Positions 45,701-53,479 of a DNA stretch of 64,000 bases are shown piece by piece. Positions within the stretch are counted from its first letter, which is position 1. Every line of letters begins with the position of its first letter. Both the position numbers and the translations under genes were made by a program. Below the pieces are notes generated by a model that saw only the letters and a list, made by a program, of their open reading frames with translations, did not search any database and was not told the origin of the DNA. The stretch is taken from contig NZ_JBJMAW010000006.1 in the NCBI RefSeq assembly GCF_046600735.1, positions 116,148 through 180,147 of the forward strand, read 5' to 3'. Origin of the DNA: Novilysobacter_A longmucuonensis. Lineage in GTDB: Bacteria > Pseudomonadota > Gammaproteobacteria > Xanthomonadales > Xanthomonadaceae.

Positions 45701-46220
45701 GCTGCATGGCGGTACGGTGCATGCCCACAGCGCAGGCGCGGGTTGCGGGACGACGTTCGTGGTCGCGCTGCCGCTGGCGTGCTCGCAGCCGGCGCTGCGA
45801 GCGCCGTCGCCGGCCCGCGGCGGCAGCCACGCCAGTGAACTCGATGGGGTGAATGTGCTCGTGGTCGACGACGACCCCGATGCACGCTTGATGACCCAGC
45901 GCCTGCTGGAGGCCTGCAGCGCGCGTGTCAGCACCGCCGATTCGGCCGGTGCGGCGGTGAGCGCACTGGAAGATGGCGCATTCGACGTGCTGGTCAGCGA
46001 CATCGGGATGCCGGGCGAGGACGGCTACGCGTTGATGCGGCGGGTCCGCGCGCTCGACGCCGATCGTGGCGGCGCGATCCCCGCGATCGCGCTGACCGCC
46101 TACGCCGGCGCCGACGACCGGCTCAAGGCGATCCGCGCCGGCTACCAGATGCACCTGCCCAAGCCGATCGAACCGGCCGAACTGGTCGCGCTCATCGCCA
46201 GCGTGGCGCGCAGGTTCTGA
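42741..46220 (+). CDS. soluble PAS/GAF hybrid histidine kinase with receiver domain
   Basis: This 1159-residue cytoplasmic kinase has, in order, a PAS-like domain (about 25-170, FPMFVWWGPQLINFYND), PAS (about 190-310), GAF (about 320-475), PAS (about 480-595), GAF (about 605-765) and HisKA with His796 (LSHELRTPLN). HATPase_c follows (NLLSNAIKF, DTGEGI, GGLGLGLS) and then a receiver with Asp1087 (LVSDIGMPGEDG). The GAF modules closely resemble those of the giant kinase at 3810-10421. The start at 42741 is the second of several in-frame choices. No partner regulator is adjacent and the signals are unknown. Confidence 0.94.
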   Translation: MMQPKQSAAGAPVTSPEAWALLQATDWSRHALGPMERWPQSLRIALGICLNSRFPMFVWWGPQLINFYNDAYIPLLGKRHPSAFARPAQAAWEEIWDVVGVQADAVMQRGEASWNERMLLVMERHGFREEAYFTWSYSPIPDDAPDGSGGIGGLFCACTEETPRVLVERERDRLLARAQSERERLADAFTLSPSFMAVTRGPAHVFEFANERYLQLIGGREVVGQTVTVALPEVVEQGFIGILDGVYTSGQPYVGNDMQVLLQRQSGRPLETCYVDFVYLPMRDADGIVTGILAHGIDVTERHQTETRDRFLLALDEAVRPLTDPEEITRTCARLLGEHLQADRCAYADVEADQDTFNVSGNYNRVVPGIVGRYRFFSDFGEQALQLMHAGQPLVVNDVDDHQPALGDLSAYRQTMIQAVICVPLHKSGRFVAAMAVHQATPRHWTAEEVDLTHHVANRCWESMERAHVARELRESEQRFRNMSDQAPVMIWLTRPDRQCEYVNKQWYDFTGQTHAQPLGEGWVDVVHPDDALKTIDTFTAATARREPFSHEFRMRRADGSYRWCVVSAAPRPVARSEVPGYIGSVIDITDRKRIEDGLAAEKKVLELMATGAALPDVLETLVRMVEAQSADGMLCSVLVLDEAGECLHRGAAPSLPEPYNAAIDGLRIGTSAGSCGTAAFEDRVVSVDDISNDPLWQDFRALAAEQGLGACTSIPIRASDGRVLGSVAVYYRQPRETSAHDLDLARLASHLGGIVLEKHSVDQRLRQSLQAEQEARSEAERASRMKDDFLATLSHELRTPLNAILGWVGILRLQQEALPAELAQGVDVIERNARAQAQIIQDLLDMSAIISGKVRLDLQNVDLAEIALAAVETARPNADARHVRLVHSTRDAIGDSTVSGDASRLQQILWNLLSNAIKFTPRGGEVQVRLARAGSLLELTVSDTGEGIDAEFLPYVFDRFRQADASISRRHGGLGLGLSIVKKLVELHGGTVHAHSAGAGCGTTFVVALPLACSQPALRAPSPARGGSHASELDGVNVLVVDDDPDARLMTQRLLEACSARVSTADSAGAAVSALEDGAFDVLVSDIGMPGEDGYALMRRVRALDADRGGAIPAIALTAYAGADDRLKAIRAGYQMHLPKPIEPAELVALIASVARRF

Positions 46221-46297
46221 GGAAAGCGGAGCTTGCTGCGCTGCCGTCCGCCTGGAAGAGCAGCCGAGCAAGCTCGGCTCTACGCATCCACCGTATC

Positions 46298-46556
46298 GTA
46301 GGAGCGCCCCATGGGCGCGACCCGCGCCGCGGCGCACTCCGGTTCCCGTCGCGGGCATGGCCCGCTCCTACAAAAACCGTGTGTCTTTCGTAGGAGCGCC
46401 CCATGGGCGCGACCCACGCCGCGGCGCACTCCGGTTCCCGTCGCGGGCATGGCCCGCTCCTACAAAAACCGTGTGTCTTTCGTAGGAGCGCCCCATGGGC
46501 GCGATCCACGCCGCGACGCACTCCCGGTTCCCGTCGCGGGCATGGCCCGCTCCTAG
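46298..46556. repeat. three tandem 92-bp repeats of a GTAGGAGCGCCCCATGGGCG element
   Basis: Units start at 46298, 46390 and 46482, an exact 92-bp period. Each has the arm GTAGGAGCGCCCCATGGGCG, a middle with CACTCC...GGTTCCCGTCGCGGG, and the closing arm GGCATGGCCCGCTCCTAC. They are joined by AAAAACCGTGTGTCTTTC. The last copy is altered (CTCCTAG). The block is flanked by GAGCxGAGCTTGCT palindromes (about 46226-46285 and 46562-46590). It fills the 407 bp between the kinase and moeB, with no gene inside. Confidence 0.9.
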
Positions 46557-46627
46557 CGTCCTGTAGAGCGGAGCTTGCTCCGCTGCTGTCGACCCGGAAA
46601 GCAGCGGGCACAGCCGGATCGAACGAT

Positions 46628-47770
46628 TCAGCCGCCGGCGCAGAACGCGCGGTAGTCGATGTAACCGGGAAACGACGCGTCGGCCGCGCAGAGCTTGCAG
46701 CCGGGATCCGCCGTCAACCGGGTCTCGCGAAAGCGCATCGCCAGCGCGTCGAAATGCAGCAACCGGCCGGCAAGCGGTTCACCCAGCCCCAGGATCAGCT
46801 TGATCGCCTCGGTTGCCTGCAGCAGCCCGATCACGCCGGGCAGCACGCCGAGCACGCCGGCTTCGGCGCAGTTGGGCGCGGCCTCGGCCGGCGGCGGTTC
46901 CGGAAACAGGCAGCGATAACACGGCGCCTCGCCGCGCCGGCGCCCCGCATCGAACACGCTGACCTGGCCCTCGAAGCGATGCACCGCGCCGTACACCAGC
47001 GGCTTTCCGAGCTTCACGCAGGCGTCGTTGAGCAGGTAGCGCGCGGCGAAATTGTCGGCGCCGTCGAGCACCACGTCGGCGCCACCGAGCAGGCGCTCGA
47101 CGTTGTCGGCGGTGACACGCTCGCCGAACCCCTCCACCCGCACGCGCGGATTGAGCGCGGCCAGCGCCACGCGGGCGGATTCGACCTTGGACGTGCCGAT
47201 GCGCGCTTCGGTGTGCAGTATCTGCCGCTGCAGGTTGCTGCGGTCGATCACGTCGTCGTCGGCCAGCACCAGCGTGCCGATTCCGGCGGCGGCCAGATAG
47301 AACGCGGCGGGCGAACCGAGGCCGCCCGCCCCGACCATCGCGATGCGCGCAACCTGCAGCTTGCGCTGGCCGGCCTCGCCGACTTCGGGCAGGCGCAGGT
47401 GGCGCGAATAGCGGTCGAAGAAGTCGCCATCGAAGTTGGGATCCCCGCCCTCGGGCCGGACGATCGGCAGCGACGCTGCCATCCACGCCGCGGTGCCGCC
47501 CTCAACCGACGCGACCCGTGTGTAGCCGGCGGCCGTGAGCGAGTGCGCGGCTTGCAGCGAGCGGGCGCCGGACTGGCAGATCAGCAGCACGTCGGTGTCG
47601 CGGGCCGGCAGTGAGGCCTGCGGGTCGGCTTCGAGTTCGCCTTTGGCGATACCCCGCGCGTCGGCGGCGTGCCCAGCCGCGCGCTCATGCGATTCGCGCA
47701 CGTCGATCAACACGGCGCCGGCGCGCTGTCGGCGGAAGGCTTCGGCGGGAGGAACGGTTTCGATGCTCAT
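46628..47770 (-). CDS. moeB: molybdopterin-synthase adenylyltransferase with N-terminal rhodanese domain
   Basis: This 380-residue protein has a rhodanese domain (about 5-105) with active-site loop CQSGARS, then a ThiF/MoeB E1-like domain from about 115. The E1 domain has the ATP site VGAGGLGSPAAFYL, DDDVIDRSNLQRQ, and zinc cysteines CYRC and CKLC. It adenylates the C-terminal Gly of MoaD (or ThiS); the rhodanese part can supply sulfur. The domain order is opposite to eukaryotic MOCS3. It is the last gene of the mobA-moeA-moeB set. Confidence 0.92.
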   Translation of the reverse strand: MSIETVPPAEAFRRQRAGAVLIDVRESHERAAGHAADARGIAKGELEADPQASLPARDTDVLLICQSGARSLQAAHSLTAAGYTRVASVEGGTAAWMAASLPIVRPEGGDPNFDGDFFDRYSRHLRLPEVGEAGQRKLQVARIAMVGAGGLGSPAAFYLAAAGIGTLVLADDDVIDRSNLQRQILHTEARIGTSKVESARVALAALNPRVRVEGFGERVTADNVERLLGGADVVLDGADNFAARYLLNDACVKLGKPLVYGAVHRFEGQVSVFDAGRRRGEAPCYRCLFPEPPPAEAAPNCAEAGVLGVLPGVIGLLQATEAIKLILGLGEPLAGRLLHFDALAMRFRETRLTADPGCKLCAADASFPGYIDYRAFCAGG

Positions 47771-47823
47771 GCGGCCGATTATCCGCCTTTGCCGATTGTG
47801 GTTCCGTCCGCAGAACCGTTTTT

Positions 47824-47899
47824 GTAGGAGCGGCTTCAGCCGCGATCGGATGCCAGCTCGCCCGTGCTGGTTCCGGATCGCGGCTGAAGCCGCTCCTAC
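47824..47899. repeat. GTAGGAGCGGCTTCAGCCGCGATC palindromic repeat
   Basis: A 76-bp element has exact 20-bp inverted arms GTAGGAGCGGCTTCAGCCGC / GCGGCTGAAGCCGCTCCTAC. It lies between moeA and moeB, and its right arm contains the TAG stop of moeA at 47896-47898. Confidence 0.9.
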
Positions 47900-49107
47900 A
47901 GGGGCAGTACGGCCACTACGCTGCCGGCGGCGAGGCGCTGCGGCCCCTCGGGCAGGACGATCAGGGCAGTGGCGTCGGCGGCGGCACGCAGCCGGTGCGA
48001 GCCGGTCGCGGCATCCGGATCGGCCTGCAGCGTGCCGTCGGTGTCACTGACCAGCCGTGCGCGCAGGAACTCGCGGCGCGGGTGCGGCTTGTCGATCGGG
48101 CTCAGCAGCTTCGCATGCCACAGCGGGCGCGGCTCGGTTCGACCCTGCAGACGGTCGATCAGCGCGCGGCCGAAGGTCAGGTAGGTGGCCAATACCGACA
48201 CCGGATTGCCCGGCAGCCCCAGCATCCTCGCCTGGTCGAGACTGCCGAACAGCAGCGGCATGCCCGGCTTCATCCGCACCTTCCAGAAATGGGTCTGGCC
48301 GAATGCCGCGAGCACCGCGGGAATGTGGTCCTTCTCGCCGGCCGACACCGCACCGCAGGTGATGATCACATCGAACGCGCAGCCGGCATCGCGCAGCGCG
48401 ATCTCCACCTGCTTCGGGTCGTCCGCCAGGCGCGGCCATGCGGTGGGTTCAAGACCGTCGGCGCGCAGCAGGCCCATCAGCAACTCGCGGTTGCTGTCGT
48501 AGATCTCGCCCGGCGCCAGCGGCAGGCCGGGCTCGACCAGTTCGTCGCCGCTGGTGAACACTGCCACGGTCGGCCTGCGTGCCATGCTCAGCGACGGCAG
48601 GCCCAGCGAGGCGGCCAGCGATACGCGAGCGGGGGTGAGCACATCGCCCGCGTGCAGCACGAGTTCACCCGCACGGACGTCCTCGCCGGCGCGGCGCACG
48701 TTGGCGTTGATGTCGGCGGCGGCCAGCCTGACGTGGTCGCCATCGAGCTCGGCGTTCTCCTTGATCACCACCGTGTCGGCGCCCGCCGGCAGCGGCGCGC
48801 CGGTGGTGATGCGGACGCATTCGCCAGACCCCACGCTCAGCTCCAGCGCGCGGCCGGCGAACTGCTCGCCCTTCAGCCGCAGCCGGGTGCGCTCGCCGTG
48901 CAGGTCGGCATGGCGCACGGCGAAGCCGTCCATCGCGCTGTTGTCGAACCGCGGCAGCGCGATCGGCGCGACCACGTCCTGCGCCAGCACCCGCCCATGG
49001 CAGCGCGGCAGCGCCAGCGTTTCCGGCGCCAGCCGGTGCGCACCCGCGACCTCATGGATGATCGCGAGCGCGTCGTCGAACAACAATCGGCTGGGGACGT
49101 CAGTCAT
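47896..49107 (-). CDS. moeA: molybdopterin molybdenumtransferase
   Basis: This 403-residue enzyme inserts molybdate into adenylated molybdopterin. Signatures are LPRFDNSAMDGFA, RITTGAPLPAGADTVV, FTSGDELVEPG, CGAVSAGEKD and LPGNPVSVLATY. The C-terminal beta-barrel domain is present. The start overlaps the mobA stop by 8 bp, so the two are coupled. The last codon and stop are supplied by a repeat. Confidence 0.96.
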   Translation of the reverse strand: MTDVPSRLLFDDALAIIHEVAGAHRLAPETLALPRCHGRVLAQDVVAPIALPRFDNSAMDGFAVRHADLHGERTRLRLKGEQFAGRALELSVGSGECVRITTGAPLPAGADTVVIKENAELDGDHVRLAAADINANVRRAGEDVRAGELVLHAGDVLTPARVSLAASLGLPSLSMARRPTVAVFTSGDELVEPGLPLAPGEIYDSNRELLMGLLRADGLEPTAWPRLADDPKQVEIALRDAGCAFDVIITCGAVSAGEKDHIPAVLAAFGQTHFWKVRMKPGMPLLFGSLDQARMLGLPGNPVSVLATYLTFGRALIDRLQGRTEPRPLWHAKLLSPIDKPHPRREFLRARLVSDTDGTLQADPDAATGSHRLRAAADATALIVLPEGPQRLAAGSVVAVLPL

Positions 49108-49717
49108 GGCGATCGAAGCCGGCCGCGGCGAGGTCGGCCGGCGTGTTGAGATTGCCGAAGCGTACGCCAGCGAGCCGCACGCCGGCCATGCCGAGGCGCG
49201 CCTGCAGGCGATGGACTGCGAACTCCTCGGCCGCTATCGCCGCGACCGCGGCCTTGCGCAATGCATCCGCCCGCCACAGCGCAACCAGCGGCTGCGGACC
49301 GTCGTCGTCCTCGGCCCACGCGCCCTGCCCGCCTGCGGCGGCGAGGCTCGGCAGCAGGCAATCGTTGATGTCGACCAGATCGACCGGGAGCGTCAGCAGC
49401 CAGGGCGTGGTGCAGGCGCGCGCCAGGGCCGCGAGTCCCGCGATCGGACCGAGCGAAGCCGATGCCGGTGTTGCTTCGCAAGCGGCCGGTTGCGCCTCGT
49501 CGACTACCGTAAGGATGCCGGCCTCACGATAGCGGTCCAGGTCGCGGTTGGCGCTGACCAGCACGGTACCGGCCTGACCGGCCCAGCGGCGTGTCCAGCG
49601 CAGCACCTGCGGCACTCCGCCACGCCGCAGCCAGGCCTTGTCGCGCCCGCCAAGCCGGGTGGCGCGGCCGCCGGCGAGGATACCCAGGGTCAGCTCTGGC
49701 GGTGGCGGGGTGGTGAT
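49100..49717 (-). CDS. mobA: molybdenum cofactor guanylyltransferase with a non-canonical start
   Basis: MobA links GMP to Mo-molybdopterin. The diagnostic nucleotide-binding motif LAGGRATRLGGRDKAW is encoded at about 49643-49693, upstream of the first usable start in frame (GTG at 49615). No in-frame ATG, GTG or TTG exists before it. GGAG at 49724-49727 lies 6 bp before an ATC codon at 49715-49717, exactly where a start is expected; this gives 205 residues, close to the family length. Later motifs are GPIAGL and LPVDLVDI, where most members have PCD. Either ATC (or a CTG a few codons on) starts translation, or the original ATG has mutated. Confidence 0.8.
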   Translation of the reverse strand: MTTPPPPELTLGILAGGRATRLGGRDKAWLRRGGVPQVLRWTRRWAGQAGTVLVSANRDLDRYREAGILTVVDEAQPAACEATPASASLGPIAGLAALARACTTPWLLTLPVDLVDINDCLLPSLAAAGGQGAWAEDDDGPQPLVALWRADALRKAAVAAIAAEEFAVHRLQARLGMAGVRLAGVRFGNLNTPADLAAAGFDRHD

Positions 49718-49770
49718 GTCGGTCTCCGATATGTGCTCGATCCCGCCGACAGGGGCGGCCGGACCCCATT

Positions 49771-49845
49771 GTAGGAGCGGCTTCAGCCGCGACGGCGTGA
49801 CAGCACCGGCCGATGGTTCTGGATCGCGGCTGAAGCCGCTCCTAC
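49771..49845. repeat. GTAGGAGCGGCTTCAGCCGCGA palindromic repeat
   Basis: A 75-bp element has inverted arms GTAGGAGCGGCTTCAGCCGC / GCGGCTGAAGCCGCTCCTAC. It is located between der and mobA, upstream of the mobA start, so the mobA promoter must lie in or very near it. Confidence 0.9.
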
Positions 49846-49904
49846 AGGACCTGCACAGGGCTCATGCAATGGCAAAGGCGTTCGCTTGCGAACGCGCCAC
49901 TGCG

Positions 49905-51305
49905 TCACTTGCCGCGCTTTACGTGTCGGATCAGGCGGCGTTTCTTGGCGACCTGCTTGTCGGTCAGCACGTTCTTCTTGCCTTCGTACGGGTTGGTGCC
50001 TTCCTTGAAGATGAAGCGCACCGGGGTGCCGACCAGCTTGAAGCGCTTGCGGAAGAAGTTCTCCAGGTAGCGCTTGTAGCTCTCGCTCAGGGTGCGCAGC
50101 CGGTTGCCGTGCACCACGAACGTCGGCGGATTGCTGGCGGCAGGATGGGCGAAGCGCAGCTTGGCGACATGTCCGCGCACCACCGGCGGCGGGTTGGCTT
50201 CGTACGCGATTTCCAGCGCCTTGGTGACCTCGCTGGTGCTGAATTCGTGCGTGGCCGAGGTGTGCGCGCGGTGGATCGCCTTGAACAGTTCGCCCAGGCC
50301 GGAGCCGTGCTTGGCGCTGATCCGGACCGCTTCGGCCCACTCGACGAAACTCAACTTGCGCGCCAGCAGCGACTCGGCCTGTTGCCGCTGGTAGTCGGAC
50401 TGGCCGTCCCACTTATTGACCGCCACCACCAGCGCGCGTCCGGCATCGAGCGCGTAGCCGAGCACACTGGCGTCCTGGTCGGTCACGCCTTCGCCGGCGT
50501 CGAGCATGATCACCGCCACCTGGCATTGTTCGATCGCCTGCAGCGTCTTGATGATCGAGAACTTCTCGACCGCCTCGTCCACCCTCGACTTGCGGCGCAG
50601 GCCGGCGGTGTCGACCAGCCGGTACAGGCGGCCGTCGCGCTCCATGTCGATCGCGACAGAATCGCGGGTGGTGCCGGGCACCTCGGAGGCGATCATGCGC
50701 TCCTCGCCCAGCAACCGGTTCACCAGCGTCGACTTGCCGACATTGGGCCGGCCGATGAACGCAATGCGGATGCGCGAGGGATCGGTGTCCAGTTCGGCCG
50801 AATGGCCCTCCTCGGGCAGCTTGCCGATGACTTCATCAATCAGGTCGTCGATGCCCTGGCGGTGCGCCGAGGACACCGCCACCACGTCGCTGAACCCGTA
50901 GCGGGAAAAATCATTGAGCGCCGCCTGCACGTCGATGCCGTCGGTCTTGTTGACCACGAGCACGGTCGGGCGGGCGGCCTTGCGCAGCCAGGCCAGGATT
51001 TCGTCGTCCATCGCGGAGGCACCTTCGCGGCCGTCGACGATGAACAGCACCAGGTCCGCTTCGGTCGCCGCAGCGCGAGCCTGGCGTGCGGTGGCGCCGA
51101 TCAGGCCTTCGTCCTCACCGGCGATGCCACCGGTGTCGACCACCGCGAACGGACGCAAGCCCTCCGGCCGGCAGATGCCATAGTGGCGATCACGCGTGAC
51201 GCCCGGCTGGTCGTGGACCAGCGCGTCGCGCGTGCGCGTAAGGGCATTGAACAGCGTGGACTTGCCGACGTTGGGACGGCCCACGAGGGCGACTAGGGGG
51301 AGCAT
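49905..51305 (-). CDS. der: ribosome-assembly GTPase Der (EngA)
   Basis: This 466-residue essential GTPase of 50S biogenesis has two consecutive G domains. Each has the P-loop GRPNVGKS (about residues 9 and 186), G3 DTGG and DTAG, and G4 NKTD and NKWD. A KH-like C-terminal domain with a basic tail follows. The ATG at 51305 begins MLPLVALVGRPN; the in-frame extension upstream falls in a repeat region. It is the last gene of the ndk-to-der series. Confidence 0.97.
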   Translation of the reverse strand: MLPLVALVGRPNVGKSTLFNALTRTRDALVHDQPGVTRDRHYGICRPEGLRPFAVVDTGGIAGEDEGLIGATARQARAAATEADLVLFIVDGREGASAMDDEILAWLRKAARPTVLVVNKTDGIDVQAALNDFSRYGFSDVVAVSSAHRQGIDDLIDEVIGKLPEEGHSAELDTDPSRIRIAFIGRPNVGKSTLVNRLLGEERMIASEVPGTTRDSVAIDMERDGRLYRLVDTAGLRRKSRVDEAVEKFSIIKTLQAIEQCQVAVIMLDAGEGVTDQDASVLGYALDAGRALVVAVNKWDGQSDYQRQQAESLLARKLSFVEWAEAVRISAKHGSGLGELFKAIHRAHTSATHEFSTSEVTKALEIAYEANPPPVVRGHVAKLRFAHPAASNPPTFVVHGNRLRTLSESYKRYLENFFRKRFKLVGTPVRFIFKEGTNPYEGKKNVLTDKQVAKKRRLIRHVKRGK

Positions 51306-51324
51306 CTGGGGCAACTCGAGGCTA

Positions 51325-51519
51325 CGGGACGGGACTCGGGACTCGGGACTCGGAACTCGGAAGAGCGTAAGCGGCGTCGCAGCACGAAGATCATGCATGC
51401 GACTTGGGGATCACTCCGTTTGCGGAAGCTTCAAACGGCAACGGCAGGCGTCAGTAAATGGATGCCGGCGAATGCCGGAATGGACGGATTCGAAAAGTCC
51501 GTCCCGAGTCCCGAGTCCC
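51325..51519. repeat. inverted GGGACTC-unit arms between bamB and der
   Basis: Direct 7-8 bp units (GGGACTCGGGACTCGGGACT) occupy about 51325-51360. Their reverse complement (GTCCCGAGTCCCGAGTCCC) lies at 51501-51519. The arms flank about 140 bp without a gene. The layout parallels the guaB-guaA gap. Confidence 0.8.
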
Positions 51520-51538
51520 AAAGCCCCGGAAGCCGGCC

Positions 51539-52744
51539 TCACTGCAGCCGGAACGCCATCAGGTCGCCGTCGACGTTCTGGACCAGCAGGATGCCGTCGA
51601 CCACGACCGGCGCGGCCCGCAGCGAATCGCGGCCGGCGCGGGTGCGCGCGGCGAATTCGCCGGTCGCCAGGTCCAGCCAGTGCAGGTAGCCGTCGAAATC
51701 GCCGACCACCGCGTAGTCGCCATGCACCGCCGGCGCGGTCAACGTGCGACGCGCCAGCGCCGGCTGCTGCCACAAGGCGCTGCCGCTGCTCTTGTCGAGT
51801 GCGTAGACGCTGCCGGCTGGGTCGGACACCAGCAGGCGGTCGCTGGCCACGCCGATGCGACCTGGCCCGCCGTGATCGCTGGCCCACAAAGGCCGGCCAC
51901 TCGGGCCATCGATGGCCAGGGTCTGGTCGCGGAAGCTGGTGGCGTAGATCGTCGAGCCTTCGAGCACCGGAATACCGTCCACGTCCGACATGCGATCCAG
52001 CTCGGTGCGGCCTTCCTGCAGGCCGACCGCCTGCTCCCACAGTAGCCGGCCATCGGTGATCGAAAGCGCGCTGACGGTGCCATCGTCGTTGCCGATGAAG
52101 GCGAAGCCGGGACCGATCAATGGCGCGGCATTGCCGCGCACGGTCAGCGACGGCACATCATGGCTCCAGAACCAGCGACGCTCGCCGCTGGCGGCATCGA
52201 ACGCGGTCACCCGGCCGTCGTTGGAGCGCACCAGGACCATGCCCATGCCGATTGCCGGCGCGGCGATCACCTCATTGGTCACCTCGGCCTGCCAGCGCTC
52301 CGCGCCCGTGGCGGCGTCCAGGGCGATGACCTGGCCGTCAAGACCGCCCACCACCACCAAGCCCTCGCCGATGCCGGGGCCGCCACTCAGGCGCAGGTCG
52401 CTTTCGTAATGCCACAGCACTTCTCCGCTCTGCAGGTCGAGCGCACGCACTCCACCCTCGCCCGCGGCCGCATAGACGCGGCCATCAGCGACCGCAGGGC
52501 CCTGGTGCGCGCCCAATCGGCCCTCGCCCTTGCCGACCGTGGTCGACCACAGGCTCGCCACCTCGATCGACGGGGTGATCTCGGTCAGGCGCGCCGGTTC
52601 GCTGAGTTTTTCATCCTCATCGCTGAACCAGCCGCTGACAGTGGCGCAACCGCCGAGTGCCAGGGCGCAGAGCAGCACCAGGCAGGCGCGAACGTAACGG
52701 CCCGACTCGATCTGGCGGAATGGGTGCAATGCAAGCTTCATCAA
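51539..52744 (-). CDS. bamB: outer-membrane assembly lipoprotein BamB
   Basis: This 401-residue protein has a signal and lipobox (LALGGC, Cys33), then an eight-bladed PQQ-type beta-propeller. The blade repeats read ALDLQSGEVLWHYE, ALDAATGAERWQAE and AFDAASGERRWFW. It is part of the BAM complex that inserts outer-membrane beta-barrels. The ATG at 52744 overlaps the stop of the upstream YfgM-like gene (ATGA). Confidence 0.96.
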   Translation of the reverse strand: MMKLALHPFRQIESGRYVRACLVLLCALALGGCATVSGWFSDEDEKLSEPARLTEITPSIEVASLWSTTVGKGEGRLGAHQGPAVADGRVYAAAGEGGVRALDLQSGEVLWHYESDLRLSGGPGIGEGLVVVGGLDGQVIALDAATGAERWQAEVTNEVIAAPAIGMGMVLVRSNDGRVTAFDAASGERRWFWSHDVPSLTVRGNAAPLIGPGFAFIGNDDGTVSALSITDGRLLWEQAVGLQEGRTELDRMSDVDGIPVLEGSTIYATSFRDQTLAIDGPSGRPLWASDHGGPGRIGVASDRLLVSDPAGSVYALDKSSGSALWQQPALARRTLTAPAVHGDYAVVGDFDGYLHWLDLATGEFAARTRAGRDSLRAAPVVVDGILLVQNVDGDLMAFRLQ

Positions 52745-53370
52745 GACTGGGCCTCGGTACTGGTGGGGGTGCCACCGACTTCAATGAGTTTCAATTCCAG
52801 GATGCGACGCTGCGGCGACGCCACGTCGATTTTGCTCAGCGCCTGGCGATAGGCTTCGCGAGCGCGCTCGGGCTGGCCCAGCGCATAGGCGGCATCGCCG
52901 CGCACTTCGAGCGCGGCCGCGGTCGATCCTGACGCCACCAGTTGGAGGGCATCGGCGGCCTGGTCGGCATCGATCAGCAAACGCGCCAGACGCTGGTCGA
53001 CGATGGCCGCAAGCGCCGGATCGCCGGCATTGATGTCGCGCAGGGTCATGATGGCGGCCGCGGAATCACCTGACGCGACCTGCGACTGGGCGAGTTCCAG
53101 CGACGCCAGGATGCCGAACAGGCCGTCGCCGAGCTGCTCGACCTGCTCGCCGGCCCGGGCCTCGCCCGATTCGATCGCCTGGATCGCGGCTTGGTAACGA
53201 TCGGCCGCCTGCATCAGTTGCTGCTGCTCGTGGTGCTGCCACCACTTCCAGCCGCCGATGGCGCCCAAGCCCAGCACGAGGCCGCCAACCAGGGCGGCGC
53301 CGTTGCGACGCAGCCATTCCAGCACGCGTTCGCTTTGTTCGTGTTCGTCCAGCAGATCGTCTATTGCCAT
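52741..53370 (-). CDS. YfgM-like TPR membrane protein
   Basis: This 209-residue protein has a short cytoplasmic N-terminus (LDEHEQSERVLEWLRRNG), one transmembrane helix (about 25-44) and a periplasmic tetratricopeptide domain (AADRYQAAIQAI; AREAYRQALSKI). It matches E. coli YfgM (206 residues), an ancillary factor of the Sec translocon and periplasmic chaperones. The ATG at 53370 is chosen because the family motif begins at once; the open frame further upstream has no family sequence. Confidence 0.93.
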   Translation of the reverse strand: MAIDDLLDEHEQSERVLEWLRRNGAALVGGLVLGLGAIGGWKWWQHHEQQQLMQAADRYQAAIQAIESGEARAGEQVEQLGDGLFGILASLELAQSQVASGDSAAAIMTLRDINAGDPALAAIVDQRLARLLIDADQAADALQLVASGSTAAALEVRGDAAYALGQPERAREAYRQALSKIDVASPQRRILELKLIEVGGTPTSTEAQS

Positions 53371-53479
53371 AGTGTGGCTGCCATGCGCCTCGCCCCCGCC
53401 GTCGGCTGGGGCTCGATAGTGGGAGACATGGCCTGCGACGCGCGCGGGCCCGGTCGAAATGAAAGACCCGCGACGCGGG

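Noticed and set aside
42963..46358. A 1131-codon minus-strand frame opposite the second hybrid kinase
   Set aside because: It is a shadow of the real gene, with low complexity and no domains, and it runs into a repeat.
46298..46556. A CRISPR array
   Set aside because: The units are 92 bp, palindromic throughout and joined by identical linkers; there are no unique spacers and no cas genes.
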